Of a stretch of DNA of 64,000 nucleotides, positions 52,018 to 62,948 are shown in pieces. The stretch is from Pseudomonadota bacterium (GTDB lineage Bacteria > Pseudomonadota > Alphaproteobacteria > Rhizobiales > Xanthobacteraceae). The stretch's first letter is position 1. Each line of letters starts with the position of its first letter. The translations under genes and the position numbers were made by a program. The notes below the pieces were generated by a model. That model had not been told where the DNA came from. It was given only the letters and a program-made list of their open reading frames with translations, and did not search any database. The stretch covers positions 1 to 64,000 of the forward strand of contig JAEWJH010000015.1 in assembly GCA_023386635.1 (NCBI GenBank), read 5' to 3'.

Positions 52018-52980
52018 CTAGGCTCGGACTTCGCGCCGCTGGAAGGTTACATAGGCTCCCACAACCAGCAGGATCACCGCCGCGATCAGGCTGACCGTCT
52101 GCGGCCAGGCGATCAACAGACTCTGGCCGAACGGCAGCGGCGCACCCAGGATCGCTCCCTGCAACTGGTCGAGGAAGACCGGCCCCAGCGCCCGGGTCGA
52201 AGGCGACAGCACCGCCAGCATCGCTTCGCCGAACAGATCATGCGGCGACAGCCGGGCGAGGATCTGTTGCCATGCCATCGTGTCCGGTGACGGCAGACCG
52301 AGCGCGGCATAGCGCGGATCGGCCGGTGCGATCACATTGGCGATCGCCGGCGCCAGCATCGGCCACAGCAAGGTCAGCAGCAGCCAGATGCCGAGCGCGG
52401 CCAGCGCCGCCGTCGCCGGCGAGCGGAACAGCACCGACAGCCACATCCCCAGCGCCAGCCAGACGCCGCCATAGATCACGGCGACGACGAGGAAGACGAG
52501 CGAGCGCGCAATCTCCTCGCCGCCCGGCGGTACGCCGAGAAACACCAGCGCGAGCCCGACCACCAGCAGCCACAGGCAGGTCAGCGAGATCGCCAGCGTG
52601 ACGAGACCGGCGAGGAATTTTCCAATCAACAGCGCATCGCGATAGATCGGCTGCGCGAGGATGCGCGACAGCGTCCGGCGGTTGTATTCGCCGTTGATAG
52701 CGTCGAAGCCGAGGCCGATCGCCATCAGCGGAATCAGAAAACCGAGAATGGAGACGAACGACGGCAGCGACGACGACTGCACCGTGAACAGCCGCAGCAA
52801 CAGGAACGGATCTTCAGCCGTGTTGTCCCGCAACTGGCCGATCGCGGAATAGAGCGCGGCAAACGCGGTGAGCACGATGAGCCATTCCAGCACGCGCATG
52901 CGCGCGCTGGAGAGATGGTCGGCCAGTTCCTTCATCATCACCGCGCCGAGGCCCTGCCAGGGCGACCCTTCACGCCGCAT
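52018..52980 (-). CDS. ABC-2 type transporter permease
   Basis: A 320-residue membrane protein with about six helices. FDAINGEYNRRTLSRILAQPIYRDALLIGKF near residue 105 is the conserved cytoplasmic loop of ABC-2 exporters (NosY/Gld-type) that contacts the ATPase. The ATG at 52980 overlaps the end of the ATPase gene by 11 bp. It is the last gene of the NEW3-ATPase-permease operon. Probably part of an exporter; substrate unknown. Confidence 0.88.
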   Translation of the reverse strand: MRREGSPWQGLGAVMMKELADHLSSARMRVLEWLIVLTAFAALYSAIGQLRDNTAEDPFLLLRLFTVQSSSLPSFVSILGFLIPLMAIGLGFDAINGEYNRRTLSRILAQPIYRDALLIGKFLAGLVTLAISLTCLWLLVVGLALVFLGVPPGGEEIARSLVFLVVAVIYGGVWLALGMWLSVLFRSPATAALAALGIWLLLTLLWPMLAPAIANVIAPADPRYAALGLPSPDTMAWQQILARLSPHDLFGEAMLAVLSPSTRALGPVFLDQLQGAILGAPLPFGQSLLIAWPQTVSLIAAVILLVVGAYVTFQRREVRA

Positions 52981-53926
52981 CGGACACCTCCCGCAGAGCA
53001 CTGCTCCCGGTCTGGAAATATCGCGCATAGATCGCGTCGAGGCTCGGTTCGTCGACCGACAGCCTGGTCAATGCCCCACCGGCCGCAACGACCGCGCGCG
53101 CGGCCTCCGGACGCACATCGCGGTCCGCGGTGAGCCGATAGCGGTTCTGACCGGCCGAGGCGACGGCGCTCACGCCAGGAACCGCCGCGAGCCGGCGGTC
53201 GAGCCCGTGCCCTTCGGCTTCCACCTCGACCACGAAGCCCGCGCCCAGCACCTGCCGCGCGAGATCGCCGACCGGCCCCATCAGCACGATGCGTCCAGAC
53301 TGGAACAGCGCGACGCGATCGCAGATGCGCTGCACCTGGTCGAGCTGGTGCGACGACAGGAGCACAGTGACGCCCTCTCCGCGCAATTCGCGGATCAGGT
53401 CGAGGAACTCGATGGTCGATTGCGGGTCGAGACCCGACGTCGGTTCGTCGAGAATCGCGATCTCGGCCTGCTTCATGATGATCTCGGCAAGGCCGAGCCG
53501 CTGCTGCATGCCGCGCGAAAACGTGCCGACACGTTTGCCCGCGACGTCCGACAAGCGCACGCGCGCCAGTGCCGCCGCGATCCGCTGCCCGCGTTCGGCG
53601 CGCGCAATGCCCATCAGCCGCGCGGTGTAGGCGAGGTTCTCCGTCGCCGTCAGATTGTCGTAGAAGCCGATCGAGTCCGGCAGATAGCCGACTCGGCGCT
53701 TGACCGTGAGCGGCGACCGCATCGGATCTTCGCCGAGCACGGTAACATACCCGGCCGAACGCTCGGTGAGACCGAGCATCATCAGAATCGTCGTGGTCTT
53801 GCCCGATCCGTTCGGCCCCAGCAGGCCGAAGGTCTCCCCCTTGCCGACCGCAAAATCAATTCCGTCGACGACCACCGCGCTGCCGTAGCGCTTGGTCAAT
53901 CCTTGCGCGGCGATGACGGTGTCCAT
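52970..53926 (-). CDS. ABC transporter ATP-binding protein
   Basis: A 318-residue ATPase with Walker A GPNGSGKT at 37-44, signature FSRGMQQRLGLAE and Walker B ILDEPTSGLDP. The CcmA/NosF-like layout has an extra C-terminal domain of about 90 residues, here with VVEVEAEGHGLDRRLAAVPGV. The start ATG overlaps the NEW3 gene stop (TGATG). It drives the permease encoded next. Confidence 0.93.
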   Translation of the reverse strand: MDTVIAAQGLTKRYGSAVVVDGIDFAVGKGETFGLLGPNGSGKTTTILMMLGLTERSAGYVTVLGEDPMRSPLTVKRRVGYLPDSIGFYDNLTATENLAYTARLMGIARAERGQRIAAALARVRLSDVAGKRVGTFSRGMQQRLGLAEIIMKQAEIAILDEPTSGLDPQSTIEFLDLIRELRGEGVTVLLSSHQLDQVQRICDRVALFQSGRIVLMGPVGDLARQVLGAGFVVEVEAEGHGLDRRLAAVPGVSAVASAGQNRYRLTADRDVRPEAARAVVAAGGALTRLSVDEPSLDAIYARYFQTGSSALREVSDAA

Positions 53927-55101
53927 CAGCGTCGTCCGAAACGGGCGATGGCACCGACCATGACGATCAGCGCAATGCCGATGATGCCAGCACCCATCAT
54001 GCCCCACATGGTCGAGGTGCTCACCGTGACGCGATATTGCGCGGAAGCATTCTCGCCGTGCGACGCAGCGTTGAGCGAGACCATGTAATCGCCGGCCAGC
54101 GACTTCACGGTCGGCGTGATCAGCGCCTGTACCTCTTTTTGTTCGCCCGGCGCGATGCGATCGACCGTCTTCGGCTCGAATGCGATCTTCCAGCCGTTCG
54201 GGCCGCTGCCGCTGAGCGAGATCGAATCCGCCGGTGCGCTGCCGGAGTTCGTGACCGTCACCGGTATGGTGCTCTGCACGCCCGCCTGCGCGCGAGCACT
54301 GACCAGCCCGTCACGTCCGGACAATTGCAGCCGCGGCTGGCCGGCGATGTCGAGCGACAGCTTCGTGTCGGCGGTCGCGTCGTCGGCGCTCACCTTGACC
54401 GTCACCGGATAGCGGCCGGCATCGATGGTCGACGGCGGCCGCACATGCAGCTTCACGTCCTTCGACTGGCCCGCCTCGATCGGGATCGACGACAATTCTT
54501 GCGAGCCATAGGCTTCGGTGAACGATGTTTCGAAATTCTTCGGCGCGTCGGCGGCAAAGCTCGCTACCAGATTACGGCCGCTGTCGTTCTTGATGGTCAG
54601 TTGGTAATCGAACGCCGACTTGGCGCTGCCGCGCAGATCGGGAAGCTTCGATTGCACCTTCAGCTTGGCCGGCAATTCCTTGGCGAGCGTCACCGCGATC
54701 GGCAAGGTCAGCGTGCGGCCGGCGCCGTCCGCCTTCACCGTCAGCGTCTGCGTGCCAATGCCGGCACTGGCCGGAATATCGAGCCGCAATTGCAGCGCGA
54801 CGTTGCTGTCGGTCGGCGGCATCGCCGCGGCGACCGGTTGACCGCCGCCGAGCAAGGTCGCGCTCCATCCCGCCGGCACGCCCGCGACCGACAACTGATA
54901 GCGGTCGGGCGCGAGGCCGTAGTTCTGCAGCTTGAGCGCGATGGTCGACGTGGTGCCGGGGCGCACCGAAATCGCCGGATAATCCGTGAGGAGATAAAGC
55001 CCCTTCACGTCTTTCGCGGCGTCAGTGGCGGGATCGGCAACGGCGTAGAGTGGAAGAGAAACAACCAGGAGGGTAGCGGCGAAAATATGCGACAAACGCA
55101 T
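53926..55101 (-). CDS. NEW3-domain membrane-anchored periplasmic protein
   Basis: From the ATG at 55101 the product is 391 residues: a signal peptide (RLSHIFAATLLVVSLPLYAVA), about 330 residues of repeated beta-sandwich units with NEW3/CARDB character (KLQNYGLAPDRYQLSV, TIKNDSGRNL, TVTNSGSAPADSIS), and a C-terminal helix MWGMMGAGIIGIALIVM before a short basic end. An ATG five codons upstream (55116) is possible. COG1470-type proteins of this kind are often found directly before ABC-2 exporters, as here. It probably docks in the periplasm beside the exporter; substrate unknown. Confidence 0.82.
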   Translation of the reverse strand: MRLSHIFAATLLVVSLPLYAVADPATDAAKDVKGLYLLTDYPAISVRPGTTSTIALKLQNYGLAPDRYQLSVAGVPAGWSATLLGGGQPVAAAMPPTDSNVALQLRLDIPASAGIGTQTLTVKADGAGRTLTLPIAVTLAKELPAKLKVQSKLPDLRGSAKSAFDYQLTIKNDSGRNLVASFAADAPKNFETSFTEAYGSQELSSIPIEAGQSKDVKLHVRPPSTIDAGRYPVTVKVSADDATADTKLSLDIAGQPRLQLSGRDGLVSARAQAGVQSTIPVTVTNSGSAPADSISLSGSGPNGWKIAFEPKTVDRIAPGEQKEVQALITPTVKSLAGDYMVSLNAASHGENASAQYRVTVSTSTMWGMMGAGIIGIALIVMVGAIARFGRR

Positions 55102-55268
55102 GGGAAGGGACTCCATGCTGGGAGGAAGGGTTTGATTGTGCTGTCGCCCGCCCCTCGTCCTGAAGAAGGACGAGGCCCCATCGGAGATATCCGACGCCGT
55201 CAAATCTGGCTCATGTTAAGGCAAATTTGCGGCACCAACATTAAAAGACCGTAAGGCTGCGCACCGCA

Positions 55269-55619
55269 TCATCCGAGCGCGTCGGCATAAACCTCAGGCT
55301 TGAAGCCGACGATCAGCTTGCCGCGACCGAGATCGAGCACCGGACGCTTGATCATCGACGGCTGCGCCAGCATCAGCGCGATCGCCTGCTTCTCATCGGC
55401 GACCGCCTTGTCCTTGTCCGACAATTTGCGGAAGGTCGTGCCGGCACGATTGAGCAAGGTTTCCCACCCGACCTTCTTGCTCCACGCTTCAAGCTGTGCG
55501 CGATCGACGCCGGCGGCTTTGTAGTCGTGGAAGTCGTAATCGATCTTGTGCTTCTCCAGCCACGTCCGGGCCTTCTTGATCGTGTCGCAGTTCTTGATGC
55601 CGTACATGGTGATGATCAT
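55269..55619 (-). CDS. ArsC/Spx family (YffB-like) thioredoxin-fold protein
   Basis: A 116-residue protein of the ArsC/Spx superfamily: MYGIKNCDTIKKARTWLEKHKIDYDFHDY at residues 5-33 (split as MYGIKNCDTIKKARTW and LEKHKIDYDFHDY) shows the single Cys11 of the CxxC-less YffB type. MIKRPVLDLG near residue 90 is the conserved ArsC/YffB loop. It is not a proven arsenate reductase. The ATG at 55619 is preferred; a TTG two codons earlier is also open. It is in tandem after the LOG gene, 64 bp away. Confidence 0.87.
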   Translation of the reverse strand: MIITMYGIKNCDTIKKARTWLEKHKIDYDFHDYKAAGVDRAQLEAWSKKVGWETLLNRAGTTFRKLSDKDKAVADEKQAIALMLAQPSMIKRPVLDLGRGKLIVGFKPEVYADALG

Positions 55620-55689
55620 GCGCAATATCCTCGTTAGGACGACCGGAAATCCAGCACAGGTTTACAGGCCATGCCGCACAGCGACTGTT

Positions 55690-56487
55690 CTACGGCACAT
55701 GCCGCGGCTGGGCCGTCGGCGCGGTGCGATGCGAGCCGAGATTGGAGGCCTCCAGCTTGTCCCATGCTTCCTCGGCATCATCGGCGTACTCGAACAGCTT
55801 GAGTTCGTCGCGCGCGATCATGCCGTTGTCGACCAGGGTTTTGAAGTTCACCGTGGCCTTCCAGAACGCACGATCGACCATCACGATGCTGATCGGCGGC
55901 GCCTTTTCGGTCGATGAAAGGTTCAGATATTCGAACAGCTCGTCGATCGTGCCGAAGCCGCCGGGAAACACCACCAGCGCGTTGGCACGCATCGCCAGAT
56001 GCATCTTGCGCATGGCGAAGTAGTGAAACGAGAACGTCAGTTCCGGTGTGGAATAGGCGTTCGGATACTGCTCATGCGGCAGCGCGATGTTGAAGCCGAT
56101 CGACGGCGCGCCGGCATCGGCCGCGCCGCGATTGGCGGCCTCCATGATCCCGGGCCCGCCGCCGGTGGCGATCACATTGTCGCGGATGTGACCGTGCGGC
56201 TTGAGAGCGCCGCCGCGCTCCGAAGCGATCCGTCCGAAGGCGCGCGCTTGTTCGTACCAGAAGCGCTGCCGGCCGGGGCCATCCTCGCGAATGCGCGCCG
56301 AGCCGAACACGACCACTGTAGAGCGCACGCCCCAGGCGCGCAGCGCCTCCTCGGCCTTGGCATATTCCAGCAGAAAGCGGACGCCGCGCATCGAGTCGCC
56401 GAGCAGAAAGTCCTGGTCCAGCGCCGGCAAGCGATAAGACGGAACCTGCGTGCGGTCCGTCTCGGTGGATTGCTCTTGCGAGGTCAT
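55690..56487 (-). CDS. LOG family protein (cytokinin riboside monophosphate phosphoribohydrolase-type)
   Basis: A 265-residue lysine-decarboxylase-like Rossmann protein. GGGPGIMEAANRGA near residue 108 and the signature PGGFGTIDELFE near 175 (PGGxGTxxE) define the LOG family, which hydrolyses nucleoside monophosphates such as AMP or cytokinin precursors. The longer N-terminus of about 60 residues is usual for the type II group. Not a lysine decarboxylase. Neighbours give no clear pathway. Confidence 0.92.
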   Translation of the reverse strand: MTSQEQSTETDRTQVPSYRLPALDQDFLLGDSMRGVRFLLEYAKAEEALRAWGVRSTVVVFGSARIREDGPGRQRFWYEQARAFGRIASERGGALKPHGHIRDNVIATGGGPGIMEAANRGAADAGAPSIGFNIALPHEQYPNAYSTPELTFSFHYFAMRKMHLAMRANALVVFPGGFGTIDELFEYLNLSSTEKAPPISIVMVDRAFWKATVNFKTLVDNGMIARDELKLFEYADDAEEAWDKLEASNLGSHRTAPTAQPRHVP

Positions 56488-56524
56488 GTTGCCCTGCCCT
56501 GTCTGCGCCGACGGTCCGTCGCGG

Positions 56525-57232
56525 TTACGCCGGTCGCGGCGGGATATTCAGCCCGCGCTGCACCGCCGGCCGCGCCAGCCCGCGTTCGAGCCAGCCCGGC
56601 ACATGCTTGAGACTGTCGTAGCCGACAAGTTCGCGCGCTTCGTAGAAGCCGATCAGGTTGCGCACCCAGCCGAGCATGGAGATATCGGCGATGGTGTAAT
56701 CGCCGTCCATGATCCATTCGCGGCCATCGAGCCGCGTGTCGAGCACGCCGAGCAGACGCCTGGATTCGTCGGCGTAGCGCTTGAGCGGACGTTTGTCCTC
56801 GATCTCCTTGCCGGCAAATTTATTGAAGAATCCGACCTGGCCGAAGATCGGCCCCATGCCGCCCATCTGGAAGAACACCCACTGGATCGTTTCCAGCCGG
56901 CGGATCGGGTCGGCGGGGATCAGCTTGCCGGTCTTCTCGGCGAGATAAACAAGAATCGCGCCGGACTCGAACAGACCGAAGGGTTTCCCGCCCGGCCCGT
57001 TCGGATCGACGATCGCCGGGATCTTGCCGTTCGGATTGAGCGACAGGAATTCCGGCGTCCAGCTCTCATTCTTGGTGATCACCACCGCATGCGCTTCATA
57101 CGGCAGCCCGATTTCCTCGAGCGCGATCGACACCTTCACGCCGTTCGGCGTCGGGAACGAATAAAGCTGCAGCCGATCCGGATGCTTGGCCGGCCAGCGC
57201 TTGGTGATCGGGAAAGACGAAAGGTCAGACAT
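56525..57232 (-). CDS. Glutathione S-transferase (Nu-class / YfcG-like)
   Basis: A 235-residue GST with an N-terminal thioredoxin fold (RLQLYSFPTPNGVKVSIALEEIGLPYE: here YSFPTPNGVKV is the active-site loop, Asn being typical of the Nu class), the cis-proline NPNGKIPAIVD and the substrate-site FESGAILVYLAEK. The C-terminal helical domain has the DYTIADISMLGWVRN capping motif. Probably glutathione-dependent disulphide reductase activity, as for E. coli YfcG; substrate not determined. Confidence 0.93.
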   Translation of the reverse strand: MSDLSSFPITKRWPAKHPDRLQLYSFPTPNGVKVSIALEEIGLPYEAHAVVITKNESWTPEFLSLNPNGKIPAIVDPNGPGGKPFGLFESGAILVYLAEKTGKLIPADPIRRLETIQWVFFQMGGMGPIFGQVGFFNKFAGKEIEDKRPLKRYADESRRLLGVLDTRLDGREWIMDGDYTIADISMLGWVRNLIGFYEARELVGYDSLKHVPGWLERGLARPAVQRGLNIPPRPA

Positions 57233-57373
57233 CGATTGAGTTCCATCACGTGAGACGCTCTCGATAGCCGCTTGAACCGCCTCGCGCCAGCGCTATCGTC
57301 TCAACGCACCGTGATCGCCACCAAGAGCCGTGAACATTCTCCACCCATCACTCCGCGCACAGGAATTCGTCTC

Positions 57374-57772
57374 ATGTCCCTGCCGAGTTACACCGCCCTC
57401 GTCAGCCTGCTCGCCGTCGCGCTTTATTTTTTCATCGCGACGCGCGTAGCCGCCGCGCGCCGCACATTTGGCGTGAAGCTTCCGGCGATGACCGGGCATC
57501 CGGATTTCGAACGCATCTACCGCACGCATGCCAACATGCTGGAGTGGATGCCGACCTTCATGGGGCCGCTGTGGCTGTGCGCGGTCTTTCTCAACGACAT
57601 CGTCGCCGCGGTGCTCGGACTGGTCTGGGTGGCGGGCCGCGCGATTTACTTTGTCGGCTACAGCCAGGCGGTGGAGAAGCGCCTGCCCGGCTTTCTCATT
57701 CAGGCGCTGGCCTGCGTGCTCCTGTTCCTCGGTGCGCTCGTTGGCGTCATGCGGCATCTGATGGCGGGGTGA
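57374..57772 (+). CDS. MAPEG family membrane protein
   Basis: A 132-residue membrane protein with four helices. RIYRTHANMLEWMPTF near residue 55 carries the MAPEG signature, the glutathione-binding motif of membrane-associated eicosanoid/glutathione metabolism proteins. The ATG at 57374 is the first plausible start. It is divergent from the GST and convergent with guaA, separated by only 18 bp. Confidence 0.87.
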   Translation: MSLPSYTALVSLLAVALYFFIATRVAAARRTFGVKLPAMTGHPDFERIYRTHANMLEWMPTFMGPLWLCAVFLNDIVAAVLGLVWVAGRAIYFVGYSQAVEKRLPGFLIQALACVLLFLGALVGVMRHLMAG

Positions 57773-57790
57773 CCGCGACGCGGCAGCGCT

Positions 57791-59347
57791 TCACTCCCAC
57801 TCGATCGTTCCCGGGGGCTTCGAGGTGACGTCGTAGACGACGCGGTTGACGCCCTTCACCTCGTTGATGATGCGGGTGGCGACGCGGCCGAGGAACGCCA
57901 TGTCGAACGGATAGAAATCCGCCGTCATGCCGTCGGTCGACGTCACCGCGCGCAGGCCGACAACGAAATCATAGGTGCGGCCGTCGCCCATCACACCGAC
58001 GGTCTTCACCGGCAGGATCACGGCAAAGGCCTGCCAGATGATGTCGTAAAGACCCGCCTTGCGGATCTCGTCGATATAGATCGCGTCGGCCGAGCGCAGG
58101 ATCTCGAGCTTCTCCCGGGTGATCTCACCCGGGCAGCGGATCGCCAGTCCCGGCCCCGGAAACGGATGCCGGCCGACAAACGCCTCGGTCAATCCGAGTT
58201 CGCGGCCGAGCGCGCGCACTTCGTCCTTGAACAGTTCGCGCACCGGCTCGACCAGCTTCATGTTCATGCGCGCCGGCAAACCACCGACATTGTGGTGCGA
58301 CTTGATGGTCACCGACGGACCGCCGGAGAACGACACGCTCTCGATCACGTCGGGATAGAGCGTGCCCTGCGCCAGGAATTCGGCGCCGCCGAGCTTCTTC
58401 GCCTCCGCATCGAACACGTCGATGAACAGCTTGCCGATGGTCTTGCGCTTCACCTCGGGGTCAGTGACGCCTGCGAGCGCATCGAGGAACAGCTTCTCCG
58501 CGTTCACGTGAACGAGGGGAATATTGTAGTGATCGCGGAACAGCGAGACCACCTGCTCCGCCTCGCCCTTGCGCAACAGACCATGATCGACGAACACGCA
58601 GGTGAGCTGCGCGCCGATCGCCACGTGGATCAGCACCGCGACCACCGATGAGTCGACGCCGCCGGACAGGCCGCAGATCACCCGCCCCTTGCCGACCTGC
58701 GCGCGGATCTTGTCGATTGCTTCCTCGCGGAACGCGCGCATGGTCCAGTCGCCGCGCGCGCCGACGATCTTGCGCACGAAGTTGCGCAGCAGCGCCGCGC
58801 CCTGCGGCGTGTGCATCACTTCCAGATGGAATTGCGTCGCGTAGAACTTGCGCGCGTCATCGCCGATCATGGCAATCGGCGCGTTCTCCGAGACGCCGAG
58901 CACACGGAAGCCCGGCGGCAATTGCGTCACGCGGTCGCCGTGGCTCATCCACACCGGATAGCGGCCGCCCTTCTGCCACACGCCTTCGAGCAGCGGCGAG
59001 GCGTCGTCGACCACTTCCAGTTCGGCGCGGCCGAATTCGCGATGATGCCCGCCCTCGACCTTGCCGCCGAGTTGCTGCGCCATCGCCTGCTCGCCGTAAC
59101 AGATACCGAGGATCGGCACGCCGGCGGTGAAGATTTCCGGCGGCGCCAGCGGCGCGTTCGCTTCATGCACCGACGCCGGACCGCCCGATAGGATCACGCC
59201 CTTGGGCTTGATCCGTGCGAAGGCTTCCGCCGCTTTCTGAAACGGCACGATCTCGCAATAGACCTTCTCCTCGCGGATGCGCCGCGCGATGAGCTGCGTC
59301 ACCTGCGAGCCGAAATCGACGATCAGGATCTTGTCGTGGTCGGTCAT
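57791..59347 (-). CDS. guaA: GMP synthase (glutamine-hydrolysing)
   Basis: Converts XMP to GMP. The product is 518 residues. The glutaminase domain has the triad Cys83 (GICYGEQ), His174 and Glu176 (FHLEVMHT). The ATP pyrophosphatase domain has GLSGGVDSS at 226-234. The C-terminal dimerisation domain is complete and ends with the conserved PPGTIEWE. It lies next to rsmB and on the same strand as guaB, about 1.75 kb away. Confidence 0.97.
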   Translation of the reverse strand: MTDHDKILIVDFGSQVTQLIARRIREEKVYCEIVPFQKAAEAFARIKPKGVILSGGPASVHEANAPLAPPEIFTAGVPILGICYGEQAMAQQLGGKVEGGHHREFGRAELEVVDDASPLLEGVWQKGGRYPVWMSHGDRVTQLPPGFRVLGVSENAPIAMIGDDARKFYATQFHLEVMHTPQGAALLRNFVRKIVGARGDWTMRAFREEAIDKIRAQVGKGRVICGLSGGVDSSVVAVLIHVAIGAQLTCVFVDHGLLRKGEAEQVVSLFRDHYNIPLVHVNAEKLFLDALAGVTDPEVKRKTIGKLFIDVFDAEAKKLGGAEFLAQGTLYPDVIESVSFSGGPSVTIKSHHNVGGLPARMNMKLVEPVRELFKDEVRALGRELGLTEAFVGRHPFPGPGLAIRCPGEITREKLEILRSADAIYIDEIRKAGLYDIIWQAFAVILPVKTVGVMGDGRTYDFVVGLRAVTSTDGMTADFYPFDMAFLGRVATRIINEVKGVNRVVYDVTSKPPGTIEWE

Positions 59348-59356
59348 GAGCCGTTC

Positions 59357-60658
59357 TTAGCCTTGATGCCGGAGGAGTGAAACAAAGAAGCCGTCGGTGC
59401 CGGTGCGGCGTGGCGTCATCAGCACGCCTTCGGCTCCAAGGTGCGCAGCCGCTTTGAAGTCCGGCGCCGTCGCGCCGAGCGCATCGCAGTCCGTCGCGGG
59501 CGGCACCACCGCGAAGCCGGAATGCCGCGCCAAGAACGCGCGGATCTGCGCCCCGTTTTCCGCGTCCAGCACCGAGCAGGTAATATAAGCGATGCGCCCG
59601 CCGGGCTTCAGCGCCGTGACCGCACGATCCAGCACCTCGGCCTGCTGCTTGAGCCGCTGCTCCAGCGCGCCCGGACGCATCCGCCACTTCGCATCGGGAT
59701 TGCGCCGCCACGCGCCGGTGCCGGAACACGGCGCGTCGATGACGACGAGATCGCAGCGGCCCTTGAGAGGCGCAAGTTCGCCGCCATCGCGCTTCGGGTT
59801 GAGCACCTCGACGCAGCGCGCGCCGGCGCGCTCCAGCCGCTCGTAGATCGGCGCGAGCCGCCGCTTGTCGCTATCGGTGGCGTAGAGTTTCCCGCTGTTG
59901 TCCATCATCGCCGCGAGCGCCAGCGTCTTGCCGCCGGCCCCGGCGCAAAGATCGAGCACCTGCTCGCCCGGCTTCGCGCCGGACAGCAACGCGGCGATCT
60001 GCGAGCCCTCGTCCTGGATTTCGATGCCGCCCTTGATGAAGGACGGCTCGGCGTGGATGCCGGGGCTGCGCGCGTCGGCGGTGAGCGGGATGCGCAATCC
60101 CCACGGCGACCATGGCGCCGGCGCGGCACCAAGATCGGACAGGTCCGCCAGCGCCTGATCGCGTTTTGCCTTCAACAGATTGACACGCAGATCGAGCGGC
60201 GCGCGCGAGGCCAGCGCCTCGCCTTCCGCGATACGCTCGTCGCCGAAGCTCTCGGCGAACCGCTCGTCGAGCCATTGCGGATAATCGCCAGCGACCCACG
60301 TCGGCGCACCGGCCAGCGACGCCGCCTCGATCCGGCGGCGCTCGTCATCGCTCAAGACCTCCGGCGCATGGCGGGAGCCGTCGGCAAAGCGCGCGACCGT
60401 ATCGACGTCGAGACCGCGCTCGCGCACCAGCATGCCGAGCGCGATGGCGCGCGGCGTCTCCTCGCCCATCAGGAAGGCGCTCGATGCCTTGCGGCGCAGC
60501 GCGTCATAGACAAGTCCGGCAATCGCCGCACGGTCGCCCGATCCGGCGAAGCGATGCGCCGTGCCCCACTGTTTCAGCGTGTCGGCCGCGGGCTTGCGAT
60601 CGGTCTCGATGGTGGTCAGCACCTCGATGGCGGCGGCGAGCCGCGCCGCCGGCGTCAC
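59357..60658 (-). CDS. rsmB: RsmB/NOP family rRNA cytosine methyltransferase
   Basis: A 433-residue 5-methylcytosine methyltransferase. The NusB-like N-terminal domain is followed by the Rossmann fold with LCAGAGGKTLALA near residue 235. The two functional cysteines are present: the catalytic ITCSVLD motif and the release cysteine in APCSGTGAWRRNPD. The start GTG at 60658 overlaps the MAPEG stop (GTGA). RsmB in the strict sense modifies C967 of 16S rRNA; other NOP members have different targets, so the symbol is by best fit. Confidence 0.85.
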   Translation of the reverse strand: MTPAARLAAAIEVLTTIETDRKPAADTLKQWGTAHRFAGSGDRAAIAGLVYDALRRKASSAFLMGEETPRAIALGMLVRERGLDVDTVARFADGSRHAPEVLSDDERRRIEAASLAGAPTWVAGDYPQWLDERFAESFGDERIAEGEALASRAPLDLRVNLLKAKRDQALADLSDLGAAPAPWSPWGLRIPLTADARSPGIHAEPSFIKGGIEIQDEGSQIAALLSGAKPGEQVLDLCAGAGGKTLALAAMMDNSGKLYATDSDKRRLAPIYERLERAGARCVEVLNPKRDGGELAPLKGRCDLVVIDAPCSGTGAWRRNPDAKWRMRPGALEQRLKQQAEVLDRAVTALKPGGRIAYITCSVLDAENGAQIRAFLARHSGFAVVPPATDCDALGATAPDFKAAAHLGAEGVLMTPRRTGTDGFFVSLLRHQG

Positions 60659-61077
60659 GGCAGGCCGGCGAGGATGCGGACGGCGAACCACACCCACATG
60701 ATGAACAAAGCGAGCGCGCCGATGCCGAAGAACAGCCCGCGATACGGCACGTAATTGCTGGTGACGTGCACATAGGCCTGGGCGATGCGCATCACGACGA
60801 ACACCCAGGCGAGGATAACCAGCACCAGATCGGCATGCCGGGTGATGATCGCGAGGATCATCACCACGTAGAACAGCACCGGCAGCTCGAACTGATTGGC
60901 GAACGCGTATTGCGCCTGCAGCGCGGGCTGCGGCCAATTCGGCTCGCGCAACGCGATGTCGCGGTACTTGGTCCCGGACTTGAACGCCGCGCCGCGGCGG
61001 GTCGCCAAGGTGAACCCGATGATCCATGTCAGGAACACCTGCACGAACACCGGAAGCAGCACCGCCTGGATCGACAT
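60655..61077 (-). CDS. MAPEG family membrane protein
   Basis: A 140-residue membrane protein with four helices, starting MSIQAVLLPVFVQVF. ALQAQYAFANQFELPVLFYV near residue 54 is the MAPEG signature region. It overlaps the rsmB start by 4 bp, so the two are translationally linked. The gene follows guaB by 25 bp. A second MAPEG gene of a different subgroup lies at 57374. Confidence 0.87.
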   Translation of the reverse strand: MSIQAVLLPVFVQVFLTWIIGFTLATRRGAAFKSGTKYRDIALREPNWPQPALQAQYAFANQFELPVLFYVVMILAIITRHADLVLVILAWVFVVMRIAQAYVHVTSNYVPYRGLFFGIGALALFIMWVWFAVRILAGLP

Positions 61078-61101
61078 GAGCTTACCTCGCTGGACGCAAC
61101 G

Positions 61102-62948
<1,847 letters not shown>

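Noticed and set aside
57374..61077. Two MAPEG genes flanking guaA-rsmB as a duplicated cassette
   Set aside because: The two proteins differ in length, helix sequence and orientation, so they belong to different MAPEG subgroups and show no sign of recent duplication.
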